DNA of 64,000 nucleotides from assembly GCA_016719385.1 (NCBI GenBank), contig JADJZA010000008.1, positions 62,001 to 126,000 of the forward strand, in the 5' to 3' direction. A program made the position numbers and the translations under genes. Each line of letters starts with the position of its first letter. Position 1 is the first letter of the stretch. This document shows, piece by piece, positions 16,526-25,007 of the stretch. The DNA comes from Candidatus Microthrix subdominans. Lineage in GTDB: Bacteria; Actinomycetota; Acidimicrobiia; Acidimicrobiales; Microtrichaceae. The notes beneath the pieces were generated by a model. The model was not told the DNA's origin, ran no database searches, and was given only the letters and a program-made list of their open reading frames with translations.

Positions 16526-16539
16526 TTAGGCTTCCCTAA
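16526..16539. promoter_or_regulatory. DtxR/IdeR-like iron box
   Basis: TTAGGCTTCCCTAA matches 12 of 14 positions of the right part of the IdeR consensus TTAGGTTAGGCTAACCTAA. It lies 56 bases before the iron transporter start, where iron-loaded DtxR-type repressors bind in actinobacteria. The left half-site is poor. Confidence 0.6.
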
Positions 16540-16594
16540 AGCCGCGTCACCCTCGTGCACGCGGTCGTTTTTCTAGCATGGAACGAGGTTGACC

Positions 16595-17653
16595 GTGGAG
16601 AGATCGAACCGTCGACGTATGCGGACGGCGCTGGTGGGCGTGGCTGCGATGGCGCTGATCGCCGCCGGGTGTGGTGGCGACGATTCCGGCTCGGCTTCGG
16701 GCGACGACTCCGGCGTCACGCTGACGATGTACACCGACCAGCACGCCGAGCTGGTTGAGGGTCTCACCGCCGCCTACACCGCCGAGACCGGCGTGCGCTT
16801 CGACATCCAGAACGGTGCCACCGTCGGCCAGATCGAGGCGGAGGGTGCGGCGTCGCGGGCCGACGTGTTCCTGTCGGAGGACCCTGGGCCGATCGCCCAG
16901 CTTGGCGCCGCCAACCTGCTCGAACCGGTCGACAAATCGACCCTCGACCAGGTGCGGCCCGGCCTGAGTTCGAGCGACGGCCTGTGGGTGGCCTACGCGG
17001 CCCGCAGCCGCGTTCTGTACTACAACCCGGAAAAGATCGACGAGGCCGACCTGCCAAAGACGCTGGCCGACATCGTCGACCCGCAGTACAAGGGCGAGTT
17101 TGCCTGGGCGCCGTCCGGCGCCTTCGTCGCCACCACCCAGTACCTGCTGGCCACCGAGGGCGAGGCCAAGACCACCGAGTTCCTCAAAAAGGTGAAGGCC
17201 AACGGCGTCAACGAGCAGAAGAACGGCAACGTGCGGGACACGGTCGAGGCGGGCAAGCACGCCATGGGCCTGTCCAACCACTACTACTGGTGGGTGCTGG
17301 CCGACGAGTCGGGCGGGCCGGACACGATGACGTCGAAGATCTACCACTTCCCGACCGAGGACCCCGGCAACCTCATCCTCTCCTCGGGCGCAGGCATCCT
17401 CAAGGCGAGCGACCAGATCGACGAGGGCCAGGAGTTCCTCGCCTGGCTGACTTCTCCCGAGGGCGGCCAGAAGCTGATCGCCGACGCCGACATCGACGTG
17501 TCCGGCGCCCAGTATCCGGTGGCGAAGGGGATGGACAGCTCGATCGCCGGCAGCCTGGACGATATTGAGTCGCCCAGCTTCGACATGGATGAGCTGGCCA
17601 ACTCCGACCAGGCCCAGAAGCTGCTGAAGCAGTTGGGAATGTCGAGCGGATGA
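16595..17653 (+). CDS. Ferric-iron ABC transporter substrate-binding lipoprotein
   Basis: A 352-residue FbpA/FutA-like binding protein. A signal peptide ends in lipobox LIAAGC, followed by VTLTMYTDQHAELVEGL, the usual opening of this family. YYWWVLADE is near the tyrosine region used for Fe(III) binding. GTG at 16595 is chosen because GAGG lies 6 bases before it; TTG at 16589 and ATG at 16619 are alternatives. It captures ferric iron outside the membrane for the permease and ATPase encoded next, with which it overlaps by four bases. Confidence 0.88.
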   Translation: MERSNRRRMRTALVGVAAMALIAAGCGGDDSGSASGDDSGVTLTMYTDQHAELVEGLTAAYTAETGVRFDIQNGATVGQIEAEGAASRADVFLSEDPGPIAQLGAANLLEPVDKSTLDQVRPGLSSSDGLWVAYAARSRVLYYNPEKIDEADLPKTLADIVDPQYKGEFAWAPSGAFVATTQYLLATEGEAKTTEFLKKVKANGVNEQKNGNVRDTVEAGKHAMGLSNHYYWWVLADESGGPDTMTSKIYHFPTEDPGNLILSSGAGILKASDQIDEGQEFLAWLTSPEGGQKLIADADIDVSGAQYPVAKGMDSSIAGSLDDIESPSFDMDELANSDQAQKLLKQLGMSSG

Positions 17654-19323
17654 CCCTGCGGGGTCCACGGCTTGGGACGACGGCGATCGCGTGCGGCGCG
17701 GTCGCTGTCGCCGCGCTGTCGATCGCCCCGGTCGTCTACCTGTTCGTCACCGGCATCTCCTTTGGGGATCTGGCCGACGAGCTCGGCTACGAGGCCACCA
17801 CGTCGGCGGCGCTGCAGACGGTTCAGCTGGTGCTGGTCGTCACCGTCCTCACCGTCGTGCTCGGCGTGCTGGCGGCGCTCCTGGTGGCGCGTACGTCCAT
17901 TGCCTTTCCACGAGCCTGGACCGTGCTGTTGGCCCTCCCGTTGGCGGTGCCCGGTTTCGTCAGCTCCTACGCTGTCTTCGCCGCCGAGTTGGTCTATGCG
18001 CCCAGCCTGACCTGGGTGACCAGCTTCTTCGGTGCGTCGCTGGTGCTGGCGCTCAGCCTGTACCCCTACGTGTTTCTGCCGTGCGTCGTGGCGCTGCGCA
18101 CGGTCGATCCCGCCCAAGAGGAGATGGTGGCCAACCTGAGACCTCGCTGGACCAGCCGGTTCTGGCACGTGACGCTGCCCGCGTTGCGGCCGGCGCTGGC
18201 AGCCGGCGTTTTGATCGTGGCCCTGCACGTGCTCGCCGAATACGGGGCGATGGTGCAGCTGGGACGCAGCACGCTGACCACCAAGGTGATGGCCGAAATG
18301 CTGGACTACGGCGACTACCAGTCCGCCCGCTCGCTGTCGCTGCTGCTCGCCGGTCTGTCGATACTCGTCCTCTTCGGCACCCGGCTGATCTCGCGCTCCG
18401 GCACCGCACTGCACGGCGCACGAGGCCTCGACCGCCCACCGGCGCGACTCCAGCTCGGGCGTTGGCACCTGCCCGTCATGGTGGTGGCACTGAGCGTGCC
18501 CCTGCTCGCGCTCGGCCCGACGCTGGTGATGACCGCCCGCGGGCTGACCAACACCGGTCGGACGGTGACGACCGACTGGGGGCAGGTCGGCAGCGCCCTG
18601 GGGAGCACGGCCGGCTACGCGCTGGCGGCGGCGGCGATCGCCACCGCGGTCGCCTTTCCGGTCAGCTGGTGGGTAGGGCGCCGTCCATCGCTGCGATCGG
18701 TGCTCACCGAGCGAGCGGTGTGGGTGGCCCATGCCATCCCCAGCGCCATCCTGGCCCTGGCCCTCGTCTACCTGGCCACCCGCCTAGCGCCATCGCTGTA
18801 CAAGATGCCGGTCGTGCTCGTCGCCGCCTACGTCATCCTGTTTCTGCCGCTGGCCGTCGGCTACCAGCGGGTGGGCCTGGAGGCGTCCCGGCAGCTCTAC
18901 GACGACGTCGCCGCCTCGTTGGGGTCCCGCCCGGCAAGGACCTTCGCCCGGGTCACCCTGCCGCTGGCGCTACCCGGGTTCGTCGCCGGGGCGATCCTCG
19001 TCGGCCTCGACGCCAGTAAGGAACTGACGACGACGCTGATGCTGATCCCGTTCAACAGCCAGACCCTGTCGACCCAGCTGTGGGCGACGACCAACGGCGA
19101 GGCGCTCGACTTCACCGCGGCGGCGCCCTACGCCGCCATGCTCGTGTTGCTCGGCGCGGTGCCGGTGGCTCTGCTCGTCCGCAATGCGCTTCGCAGCGCC
19201 GATCCGACCCGGGCCGATTCGGCGCGTGGTGCCCCGGTCCGGGTCGACCCGATCCTGGCCGAAGCGGGGGCGATCACGTGGTCGGTCGACGACGACGTCG
19301 ATACGATGACCGACCCGTGCTGA
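17650..19323 (+). CDS. Ferric-iron ABC transporter permease (FbpB/ThiP-like double permease)
   Basis: A 557-residue inner-membrane protein with two fused permease halves, about 12 hydrophobic segments in all. Each half has the cytoplasmic EAA-type loop (LRPRWTSRFWHVTLPALRP near residue 165; the later SLGSRPARTFARVTLPLALP). ATG overlaps the binding-protein stop. The two-domain form is usual for FbpB. Confidence 0.9.
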   Translation: MTLRGPRLGTTAIACGAVAVAALSIAPVVYLFVTGISFGDLADELGYEATTSAALQTVQLVLVVTVLTVVLGVLAALLVARTSIAFPRAWTVLLALPLAVPGFVSSYAVFAAELVYAPSLTWVTSFFGASLVLALSLYPYVFLPCVVALRTVDPAQEEMVANLRPRWTSRFWHVTLPALRPALAAGVLIVALHVLAEYGAMVQLGRSTLTTKVMAEMLDYGDYQSARSLSLLLAGLSILVLFGTRLISRSGTALHGARGLDRPPARLQLGRWHLPVMVVALSVPLLALGPTLVMTARGLTNTGRTVTTDWGQVGSALGSTAGYALAAAAIATAVAFPVSWWVGRRPSLRSVLTERAVWVAHAIPSAILALALVYLATRLAPSLYKMPVVLVAAYVILFLPLAVGYQRVGLEASRQLYDDVAASLGSRPARTFARVTLPLALPGFVAGAILVGLDASKELTTTLMLIPFNSQTLSTQLWATTNGEALDFTAAAPYAAMLVLLGAVPVALLVRNALRSADPTRADSARGAPVRVDPILAEAGAITWSVDDDVDTMTDPC

Positions 19324-20396
19324 GCGTCCGCGACCTGTCCAAGACCTTCCCGGCGCGTCGGGGCGACGCCACCGTCGCCCTCGACCGGGCCAGCCTCGAG
19401 GTCGAGTCCGGCAGCTTCGCCACCGTGCTGGGCCCGTCCGGGTCGGGCAAGACCACGCTGCTGCGCTGCATCGCCGGGTTTGAGAACCCCAGCGATGGCG
19501 TGATCACCCTGGCCGGTCGTACGCTCAACTCGCCGACGACCGCCCCCGTGCGGCCCCACTCCCGGGGCATCGGCATCGTCCCCCAGGAAGGTGCGCTGTT
19601 CCCGCACCTCAGCGTCGCCCGCAACATCGCCTTCGGGCTGACCGGCACGTCCCGCTCGGCCCGTCGCGATCGGGTCGACGAGCTGCTCGACCTCATCGGC
19701 CTGACCGGGTTGGGCGACCGCAAGCCACACCAGCTGTCCGGTGGTCAGCAGCAGCGGGTGGCGCTGGCCCGGGCGCTCGCCCCCGAGCCCAAGCTGATCC
19801 TGCTCGACGAACCGTTCTCGGCCCTCGACGCCAAGCTGCGCGTCGAGCTGCGCGAGGAGGTCCATCACCTGCTGCGGCGTGTCGGTGCCACCGCCATGTT
19901 GGTCACCCACGACCAGTCCGAGGCGCTGGCGATGGCCGACCACCTGATCGTGATCCGCGACGGTCGCATCGTGGCCGCCGACGACCCGCGCGACGTCTAC
20001 GACCGCCCGCCCGACCTGGACACCGGCCGGTTTCTCGGCGACGCCACCGTGCTTCCCGGCCAAGCCCTGAACACGCCGACGGGTGCCGAGGTGGACTGCG
20101 CGCTCGGTCGCCTGAGCGTCGACGCCTGGCACGGCGCCGAAGGCCCCTGCCAGGTGCTGATCCGGCCGGAGGAACTCAGCGTCGAACAGACGGCGGCGCC
20201 TGACGAACCCGGCGCGATCGGGGTGGTCGAGGCGCTGTCCTACCACGGGGCCGACCTGCGGCTGCACGTCGCGCTGGACGAACTGCCGGTCAACCTGACC
20301 GTGCGGGTCCCCGGCCGCTGCCGCTATGCAGCAGGGGATCGGGTGCGCATCACGACGGCGCACCCGGTATGCACGTTTCCCGCCGAGGCAAGCTGA
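19317..20396 (+). CDS. Ferric-iron ABC transporter ATP-binding protein
   Basis: A 359-residue ATPase: Walker A GPSGSGKTT, Q-loop IVPQEGALFPH, signature LSGGQQQRVALARAL, Walker B LILLDEPFSALD and switch His in LVTHDQSEA, then a TOBE-like C-terminal domain from about residue 250. The GTG at 19317 overlaps the permease stop by seven bases. Drives Fe(III) import with the two preceding genes. Confidence 0.93.
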   Translation: MLSVRDLSKTFPARRGDATVALDRASLEVESGSFATVLGPSGSGKTTLLRCIAGFENPSDGVITLAGRTLNSPTTAPVRPHSRGIGIVPQEGALFPHLSVARNIAFGLTGTSRSARRDRVDELLDLIGLTGLGDRKPHQLSGGQQQRVALARALAPEPKLILLDEPFSALDAKLRVELREEVHHLLRRVGATAMLVTHDQSEALAMADHLIVIRDGRIVAADDPRDVYDRPPDLDTGRFLGDATVLPGQALNTPTGAEVDCALGRLSVDAWHGAEGPCQVLIRPEELSVEQTAAPDEPGAIGVVEALSYHGADLRLHVALDELPVNLTVRVPGRCRYAAGDRVRITTAHPVCTFPAEAS

Positions 20397-20402
20397 CCCG
20401 GG

Positions 20403-21284
20403 ATGGAGCTGTCGCTGCTGGCGATCACAGCGATGTCGCTGCTGGGGGTCTTCGCCGGGTGGCTCGGCTCGATCGTTGGGATCGGCGGCGGGCTGATCAT
20501 CGTGCCGGTGCTCGTGTTGGGGTTTGGCTTCGACATCCGGGTGGCGGTCGCCACCTCGCTGGTCGCGGTCGTGGCCACCTCCACCGCTGCGGGCAGCAGT
20601 TATGTGGGGCGGGGCCTGGCCAACATGCGCCTGGGGATGACCCTCGAGGTGGCGACGACGATCGGCGGGATCATGGGTGGCCTGATCGCAGTGCTCGTCT
20701 CACCGTCGCTGCTCTCCGGACTGTTCGCCGTGTTGATGCTGGCGACGGCGCTGACCGTAGTGCGGGGCGGACGCAAGCCGGAGCGCGTTGACGCGGAAGC
20801 GAGCGATTCCGAACCGGATGCCGAGCCGATCGGGTGGGAGGAACCGGGCACGCTCGCCGGTGCCTACTACGACGAACATCGTGGTGAGCTGGTGCGCTAC
20901 GGGGCGAACCGCCTGGCGCTCGGCGCCGCCGCCTCGCTGGTGGCGGGCACCGTGTCGGGCATGCTCGGCGTGGGTGGCGGGTTCATGAAGGTGCCGGCGA
21001 TGACCGAGGGCATGGGTGTGCCGATCAAGGTGGCGGCCGCCACGTCCAACTTCATGATCGGTGTCACCGCGGTAGCCAGCCTGTTCATCTACTTCGCCCG
21101 GGGCTACGTCGAGCCCTACGCAGCGGCGCCGGTGGCGCTGGGCGTCGTGGGCGGCGCACTGATCGGGGCGGCGACCTCGTCGAGGGTGTCGCCGACGGTG
21201 CTGCGGAGGCTGTTGGTTGCGGTGCTGGTGTTGGTGTCAGTGCAGATGGCGTTGAAGGCATTTGGGGTGGACGTTGGCCGCTGA
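20403..21284 (+). CDS. TauE/SafE-family (DUF81) membrane permease
   Basis: A 293-residue protein with about eight membrane segments. The paired motifs GSIVGIGGGLIIVP near the start and GMLGVGGGFMKVPAM in the second half are the internal-repeat signature of the sulfite/sulfonate exporter family. It follows the iron ATPase by only 6 bases, so it may share its transcript, though its substrate is more likely a sulfur oxyanion or organic acid. Confidence 0.9.
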   Translation: MELSLLAITAMSLLGVFAGWLGSIVGIGGGLIIVPVLVLGFGFDIRVAVATSLVAVVATSTAAGSSYVGRGLANMRLGMTLEVATTIGGIMGGLIAVLVSPSLLSGLFAVLMLATALTVVRGGRKPERVDAEASDSEPDAEPIGWEEPGTLAGAYYDEHRGELVRYGANRLALGAAASLVAGTVSGMLGVGGGFMKVPAMTEGMGVPIKVAAATSNFMIGVTAVASLFIYFARGYVEPYAAAPVALGVVGGALIGAATSSRVSPTVLRRLLVAVLVLVSVQMALKAFGVDVGR

Positions 21285-21294
21285 CCCGCTGTCG

Positions 21295-21639
21295 ATGTCG
21301 GCCGCCTCCCAGGAGGTGATCCACCGCGATCAGCGGGCGGTGCAGCTGCTGTTGCGCGTGGGGCTGGGCCTTGCGGTGGCGCTGATGGCCATCGGCCTGG
21401 GGTTGAAGGTGGCGTCCGGGTCGCACCGGTCGTCGGGCATCGAGCTGTTTGCGCTGACCTCGGGGTCGACCGCCGACCTGGTGATGGCCCTTGGGGTGCT
21501 CGTGCTCGCGGCGACGCCGCTGTTTCGGGTTCTCGCCCTGGTCGTGCTGTGGACCCGCGAGCGCGACTGGCGCTTCGTCGTCGTGGCACTGCTGGTCGTC
21601 GTCACCCTCAGCATGGCCATCGTCCTCGGCCACGGTTAG
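21295..21639 (+). CDS. DUF1634-like small membrane protein
   Basis: A 114-residue protein with three hydrophobic segments and a charged N-terminus (SQEVIHRDQRAVQLLLRVG), a pattern I associate with DUF1634, which commonly follows TauE/SafE genes. Start uncertain: ATG at 21295 lies 10 bases after the permease stop, while in-frame TTG codons at 21274 and 21262 would overlap it. Probably an accessory of the permease. Confidence 0.7.
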   Translation: MSAASQEVIHRDQRAVQLLLRVGLGLAVALMAIGLGLKVASGSHRSSGIELFALTSGSTADLVMALGVLVLAATPLFRVLALVVLWTRERDWRFVVVALLVVVTLSMAIVLGHG

Positions 21640-21660
21640 CCGCCGGGGTTCGGCCGGCGG

Positions 21661-21918
21661 TTAGGCGCGCTTTCGGTTCCGCCGCTGCAACAGCAACATG
21701 ATCAGCGCGCCGACTACGGCGGTGACGATCAGCACGACGATCAGCGGAGCCTTGACGGTCACAAAGAAGATGTCCACCGAGACCTTCTCAGTGTTGGGCA
21801 CGATGAACCACACCAACAGAATGAGAAGGACCGCCGGGGGGCCGTACTGCTTGAGCAGCGCCATCCCGTCCGACTTGGGCTTCCCTGCGGTACCCGGTCC
21901 GGGTTGATTGGTGCTCAT
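21661..21918 (-). CDS. LapA-domain (DUF1049-like) small membrane protein
   Basis: An 85-residue protein: a soluble N-terminus of about 25 residues, one membrane segment (VLLILLVWFIVPNTEKVSVD), a short loop with FFVTVKAPL, a second membrane segment and a basic tail RRNRKRA. The NTxxVxVxxF loop between two helices is the LapA pattern. Role unknown in actinobacteria. Stands alone, leftward. Confidence 0.75.
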   Translation of the reverse strand: MSTNQPGPGTAGKPKSDGMALLKQYGPPAVLLILLVWFIVPNTEKVSVDIFFVTVKAPLIVVLIVTAVVGALIMLLLQRRNRKRA

Positions 21919-21998
21919 CGAATGCCTCCTGGTGCGCCACGATGGGGCCGACGCAGACGGTAGCCGCGGGAGGCTGCGCAGGTGCGACCATCTGAGGC

Positions 21999-22847
21999 AT
22001 GAGACGACCAGGAATGACGGTGACGGGGGCGCACGCGGTGATCACCGGTGGATCGAGCGGCATCGGCGAGGCAACGGCGCTGGAACTGGCCCGCCGGGGC
22101 GCCCGCGTCACGCTGCTCGCCAGGGATCCCGACCGACTTCGGGCTGCCGCCGACCGGATCGAGGCGGCGCTGGGCGGCGCCGCCTCGGTCGGCCCCGTCT
22201 CGGTAGGCACTGTGTCGGTCGATGTTGCCGACCGGGAAGCGGTCGTCGACGGATTTGGGGGAATCGTCGCCGAGCGGGGAGAGGTCGATGTGCTGGTCAC
22301 GTCGGCGGGCATCACCCGGCCCGGCCGGTTCACCGAGCTGAGCGACGAGGTGTTCACCTCGATGATCGACGTCGACTACTACGGCACCCTGTGGCCGATC
22401 CGGGCGGTGGTGCCGTCGATGATCCGGCGGGGGAGCGGGTCGATCGTTGCGGTCTCCTCGGCGGCCGCGATCGTCGGCATCTACGGCTACTCGGCTTACG
22501 GCGCCGCCAAGTTTGCCGTGCGCGGGTTGACCGAATCGCTGCGCACCGAGTTGGCACCCCACGGGGTGAACGTTGCCTGCGCCTACCCGGCCGACGTCGA
22601 CACCCCGATGCTCGCCGAGGAGGAACAGTTCAAGCCGGCCGAGACGGCGGCGATCGCCGGATCGATCCAACCGGTGCCGCCCGAACGGGTGGCGGCCGCC
22701 ATCGTCGCCGGTATCGAGCGAGGTCGCCCCGAGATCTATGCCGATGCTCAAAGCCGCGCGCTGGCCAGGACCGTCGCAACCGTTCCGGGAGTGTTTCGTG
22801 CGGTCTTCGATCGCCGGGTTCGTTCGGTCGGCCCGCACGTTGGGTAG
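21999..22847 (+). CDS. SDR-family oxidoreductase (3-ketodihydrosphingosine-reductase-like)
   Basis: A 282-residue SDR with TGGSSGIGEATA, catalytic Ser in AVSSAAAIVG and YGAAK. DYYGTLWPIRAVVPSM and YSAYGAAKFAVRGLTESL recall 3-ketodihydrosphingosine reductases, and the long C-terminus after the fold also fits. It probably reduces a ketolipid, but bacterial substrates in this group are poorly known. Start ATG at 21999; ATG at 22014 is possible. Confidence 0.85.
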   Translation: MRRPGMTVTGAHAVITGGSSGIGEATALELARRGARVTLLARDPDRLRAAADRIEAALGGAASVGPVSVGTVSVDVADREAVVDGFGGIVAERGEVDVLVTSAGITRPGRFTELSDEVFTSMIDVDYYGTLWPIRAVVPSMIRRGSGSIVAVSSAAAIVGIYGYSAYGAAKFAVRGLTESLRTELAPHGVNVACAYPADVDTPMLAEEEQFKPAETAAIAGSIQPVPPERVAAAIVAGIERGRPEIYADAQSRALARTVATVPGVFRAVFDRRVRSVGPHVG

Positions 22848-22873
22848 GCGCCGTCCGCTCGGGGGAGTTCAAT

Positions 22874-22888
22874 CAACAATCATTGTTG
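22874..22888. promoter_or_regulatory. Palindrome before fur (candidate Fur/PerR box)
   Basis: CAACAAT-C-ATTGTTG is a perfect 7-bp inverted repeat in an AT-rich gap, 47 bases before the Fur-family start. A further CAACAAT half-site at 22931-22937 overlaps the fur ATG, and AGCATGCT lies between. The arrangement suggests autoregulation. Confidence 0.6.
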
Positions 22889-22934
22889 GGCAGCATGCTT
22901 GGCTGTTCAGCAATGCAGTGTTAACTTGCCAACA

Positions 22935-23369
22935 ATGAGGTCGCCGGAAGCAATGACGACGCTGTTTCGCAGCAAGGGGCGCAAGGTCACCCCGCAACGC
23001 CAGCGCATCTTCCACGTCCTGCACGGCAACGAACGTCATCCGACAGCGGAGGGCGTCTACGCCGACATCATCGATGACATGCCCACGGTGTCCTTGCGCA
23101 CCGTGTACCAAACACTGGCGGAGCTGACCGAGCTGGGGGAGATCAACAAGATCGACCTGGGCACCGGGTCGGCTCGTTTCGATCCCAACGTCGAGGCCCA
23201 CCATCACCTGGTGTGCGACGACTGCGGTGCCATTCGGGACGTCACTGCCAACACAACCGAGATTCGTGTACCAGCCCGTCAGCGGGGTGGCTTTCGGGTC
23301 GAGGAAACCGAGGTGGTCTTTCGAGGCCGGTGCCGCGACTGCCTCGCCACACAACGCACCGGAGAGTGA
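22935..23369 (+). CDS. Fur-family metalloregulator (PerR-like)
   Basis: A 144-residue regulator. Winged-helix residues about 15-90 include KVTPQRQRIFHVLHG and VSLRTVYQTLAELTELG. Metal sites are in HHHLVCDDCG and the structural CRDC near the C-terminus. Fur-family repressors sense iron, zinc or peroxide. The neighbouring rubrerythrin gene, 10 bases downstream, favours a peroxide-sensing PerR role. ATG at 22953 (MTTLFRSKG) is a possible alternative start. Confidence 0.9.
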   Translation: MRSPEAMTTLFRSKGRKVTPQRQRIFHVLHGNERHPTAEGVYADIIDDMPTVSLRTVYQTLAELTELGEINKIDLGTGSARFDPNVEAHHHLVCDDCGAIRDVTANTTEIRVPARQRGGFRVEETEVVFRGRCRDCLATQRTGE

Positions 23370-23379
23370 GGGACCAGCT

Positions 23380-23799
23380 ATGGCAGAACTCAAGGGATCA
23401 CAGACCGAATCCAACCTGAAGGAGGCGTTCGCCGGGGAATCCCAGGCCAACCGCCGCTACCTGTACTTCGCCCAGAAGGCCGACATCGAGGGCTACCCCG
23501 ACGTCGCCGCTCTGTTCCGCTCGGTTGCCGAAGGTGAGACCGGTCACGCGTTCGGTCACTTCGACTTCCTCGCCGAGACCGGCGACCCCGCCACCGGCGA
23601 GCCGGTCGGCAGCACCGAGGACAACCTGCGCTCGGCGATCGCCGGCGAGACCTATGAGTACACCGAGATGTACCCCGGCTTCGCCAAAACCGCCCGCGAC
23701 GAGGGCTTCGAAGAGGTTGCCGAGTGGCTCGAGACCTTGGCACGCGCCGAGAAGAGCCACGCCGGCCGCTTTGGCAAGGGCCTCGAGAACGTCAGCTGA
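23380..23799 (+). CDS. Rubrerythrin (di-iron domain only)
   Basis: A 139-residue four-helix di-iron protein. Metal ligands are in EAFAGESQANRRY, EGETGHAFGH, AGETYEYTEMY and ARAEKSHAGRF. The C-terminal rubredoxin domain of classical rubrerythrins is absent, so electrons must come from a separate donor. Functions as a peroxidase or oxygen-stress protein. Co-transcription with the Fur-family gene is likely. Start fixed by GAGGG before the ATG. Confidence 0.92.
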   Translation: MAELKGSQTESNLKEAFAGESQANRRYLYFAQKADIEGYPDVAALFRSVAEGETGHAFGHFDFLAETGDPATGEPVGSTEDNLRSAIAGETYEYTEMYPGFAKTARDEGFEEVAEWLETLARAEKSHAGRFGKGLENVS

Positions 23800-23866
23800 C
23801 GTTTGGGGCCTCGCCCCTCACAACCGGGACGCCGCACGGGTCCCTCTCGAACACATGATTCACGCG

Positions 23867-23895
23867 GACCGCGATCGACTCAGTCGGTCGCGGTC
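23867..23895 (+). terminator. Strong hairpin after rubrerythrin
   Basis: Arms GACCGCGATCGAC and GTCGGTCGCGGTC pair at 12 of 13 positions, the odd one being a possible G-U pair, with a TCA loop, followed by TGGTGTTT. A shorter GGGGC/GCCCC hairpin precedes it at 23805-23817. Probable terminator of the fur-rubrerythrin transcript; the T-run is weak. Confidence 0.55.
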
Positions 23896-23979
23896 TGGTG
23901 TTTCACGGTCGGTTCTGCCTTCCCTCCCATTCGACCAAAGCCAACCCACTCCAACACCAACTCCCGATAGGAGCATCAC

Positions 23980-24573
23980 ATGAGCAGGTCCCTCTCATTG
24001 GACGACATCGTCGACAACGCCGCCTACGAGGACGAGCGCGACGAGTTCCGCACCAGGATCATCGCCCTCAAGAAGCTGCGGCGCGTTGGTGTCGGCGAGT
24101 TCATCACGCTGATGTTTGAAAACCGCGACACGATGCGCTTTCAGATCCAGGAAATGGCCCGGGTGGAGCGCATGGAGACCGACGCGCAGATCATCGAGGA
24201 ACTGGAGACCTATAACCCGCTCATCCCCCAGCCGGGCAACCTGTCGGCCACCCTGTTCGTCGAGTTGACCAACGATGAGGACCTGCGCACCTGGCTGCCC
24301 AAGCTGGTCGGCATCGAGCGCTCGATCGAGCTGCGCCTGTCCGACGGGTCGGTCATCGTCGACACGCCCGAGGCCGAACACGAGGCCCAGCTGACCCGCG
24401 AGGAGATCACCGCCTCGGTCCACTACATCGGCTTCGAGCTGACCCCCGCCCAGGTCGAGACGTTTGCCTCCGGCCCGGTGGAGTTGGCGGTCAACCACCC
24501 CGAGTACCAGGCGTCGGTGAACCTGGGCGAGGGCACCGCGGCTGAGCTGATCGCCGACCTGCGGCAGGACTGA
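23980..24573 (+). CDS. DUF3501-like protein
   Basis: A 197-residue soluble protein beginning RSLSLDDIVDNAAYEDERDEFRT, which I associate with DUF3501; FITLMFENRDTMRFQIQEMARVER is the conserved helix. Members often sit beside rubrerythrin-type genes, as here. Function is not established. A good ribosome site (TAGGAG) precedes the ATG, and a hairpin separates it from rubrerythrin, so it may have its own promoter. Confidence 0.75.
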   Translation: MSRSLSLDDIVDNAAYEDERDEFRTRIIALKKLRRVGVGEFITLMFENRDTMRFQIQEMARVERMETDAQIIEELETYNPLIPQPGNLSATLFVELTNDEDLRTWLPKLVGIERSIELRLSDGSVIVDTPEAEHEAQLTREEITASVHYIGFELTPAQVETFASGPVELAVNHPEYQASVNLGEGTAAELIADLRQD

Positions 24574-24693
24574 GCGGCCGGCACCGCCGGTCCGGGGCGG
24601 TCCGGTTGGGGCAGAACCCAGGGTGGGCCCCGAGTGTCTGGTGCGTTTCTGTCATCAAATTGCCGACCGGTCGACCTTATTTCGTAAGAAATT

Positions 24694-24722
24694 TTGAGCT
24701 GGTCGTTACGGGACCGTAATGT
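24694..24722 (+). promoter_or_regulatory. Promoter giving a leaderless or near-leaderless WhiB-like mRNA
   Basis: TTGAGC (24694-24699), a 17-base spacer and TAATGT (24717-24722) form a good sigma-70-type promoter. The -10 ends only 7 bases before the ATG at 24730, so transcription should start at or just before the start codon. No ribosome site is present, consistent with leaderless translation, which is common in actinobacteria. Confidence 0.6.
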
Positions 24723-24729
24723 TCTGACC

Positions 24730-24981
24730 ATGCAGAGTTGGCAACGCAGCGCCTCGTGTGCAGGCCTCGAATCGAGCATCTTCTACCCTCCCTCCGACGA
24801 GGAAGCGGGACGGGCCAAGGCGGTGTGCGCGGAGTGCCCGGTGCGTCAGGACTGCCTTGAGTTCGCCATCACCGTCCGCGAGAAAGAGGGCGTGTGGGGC
24901 GGTGCCACCGCTGTGGAACGTCAGCGCTTGGTGCGCCGCAGGCGGCGCGAGCGCCGTGCGGCCCTCGCCTCAACAGGCTGA
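24730..24981 (+). CDS. WhiB-like (Wbl) iron-sulfur regulator
   Basis: An 83-residue Wbl protein. Four Cys ligands for a 4Fe-4S cluster are in SASCAGL, AVCAECP (CxxC) and QDCLEF, followed by the GVWGG turn and a basic C-terminal tail (RRRRRERR) for DNA contact. Wbl proteins sense redox or NO and work with the main sigma factor. Its presence supports an actinobacterial source. It is convergent with qcrB. Confidence 0.93.
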   Translation: MQSWQRSASCAGLESSIFYPPSDEEAGRAKAVCAECPVRQDCLEFAITVREKEGVWGGATAVERQRLVRRRRRERRAALASTG

Positions 24982-25007
24982 GCCCTGCGCTACCGGGGAA
25001 GCCCGCC

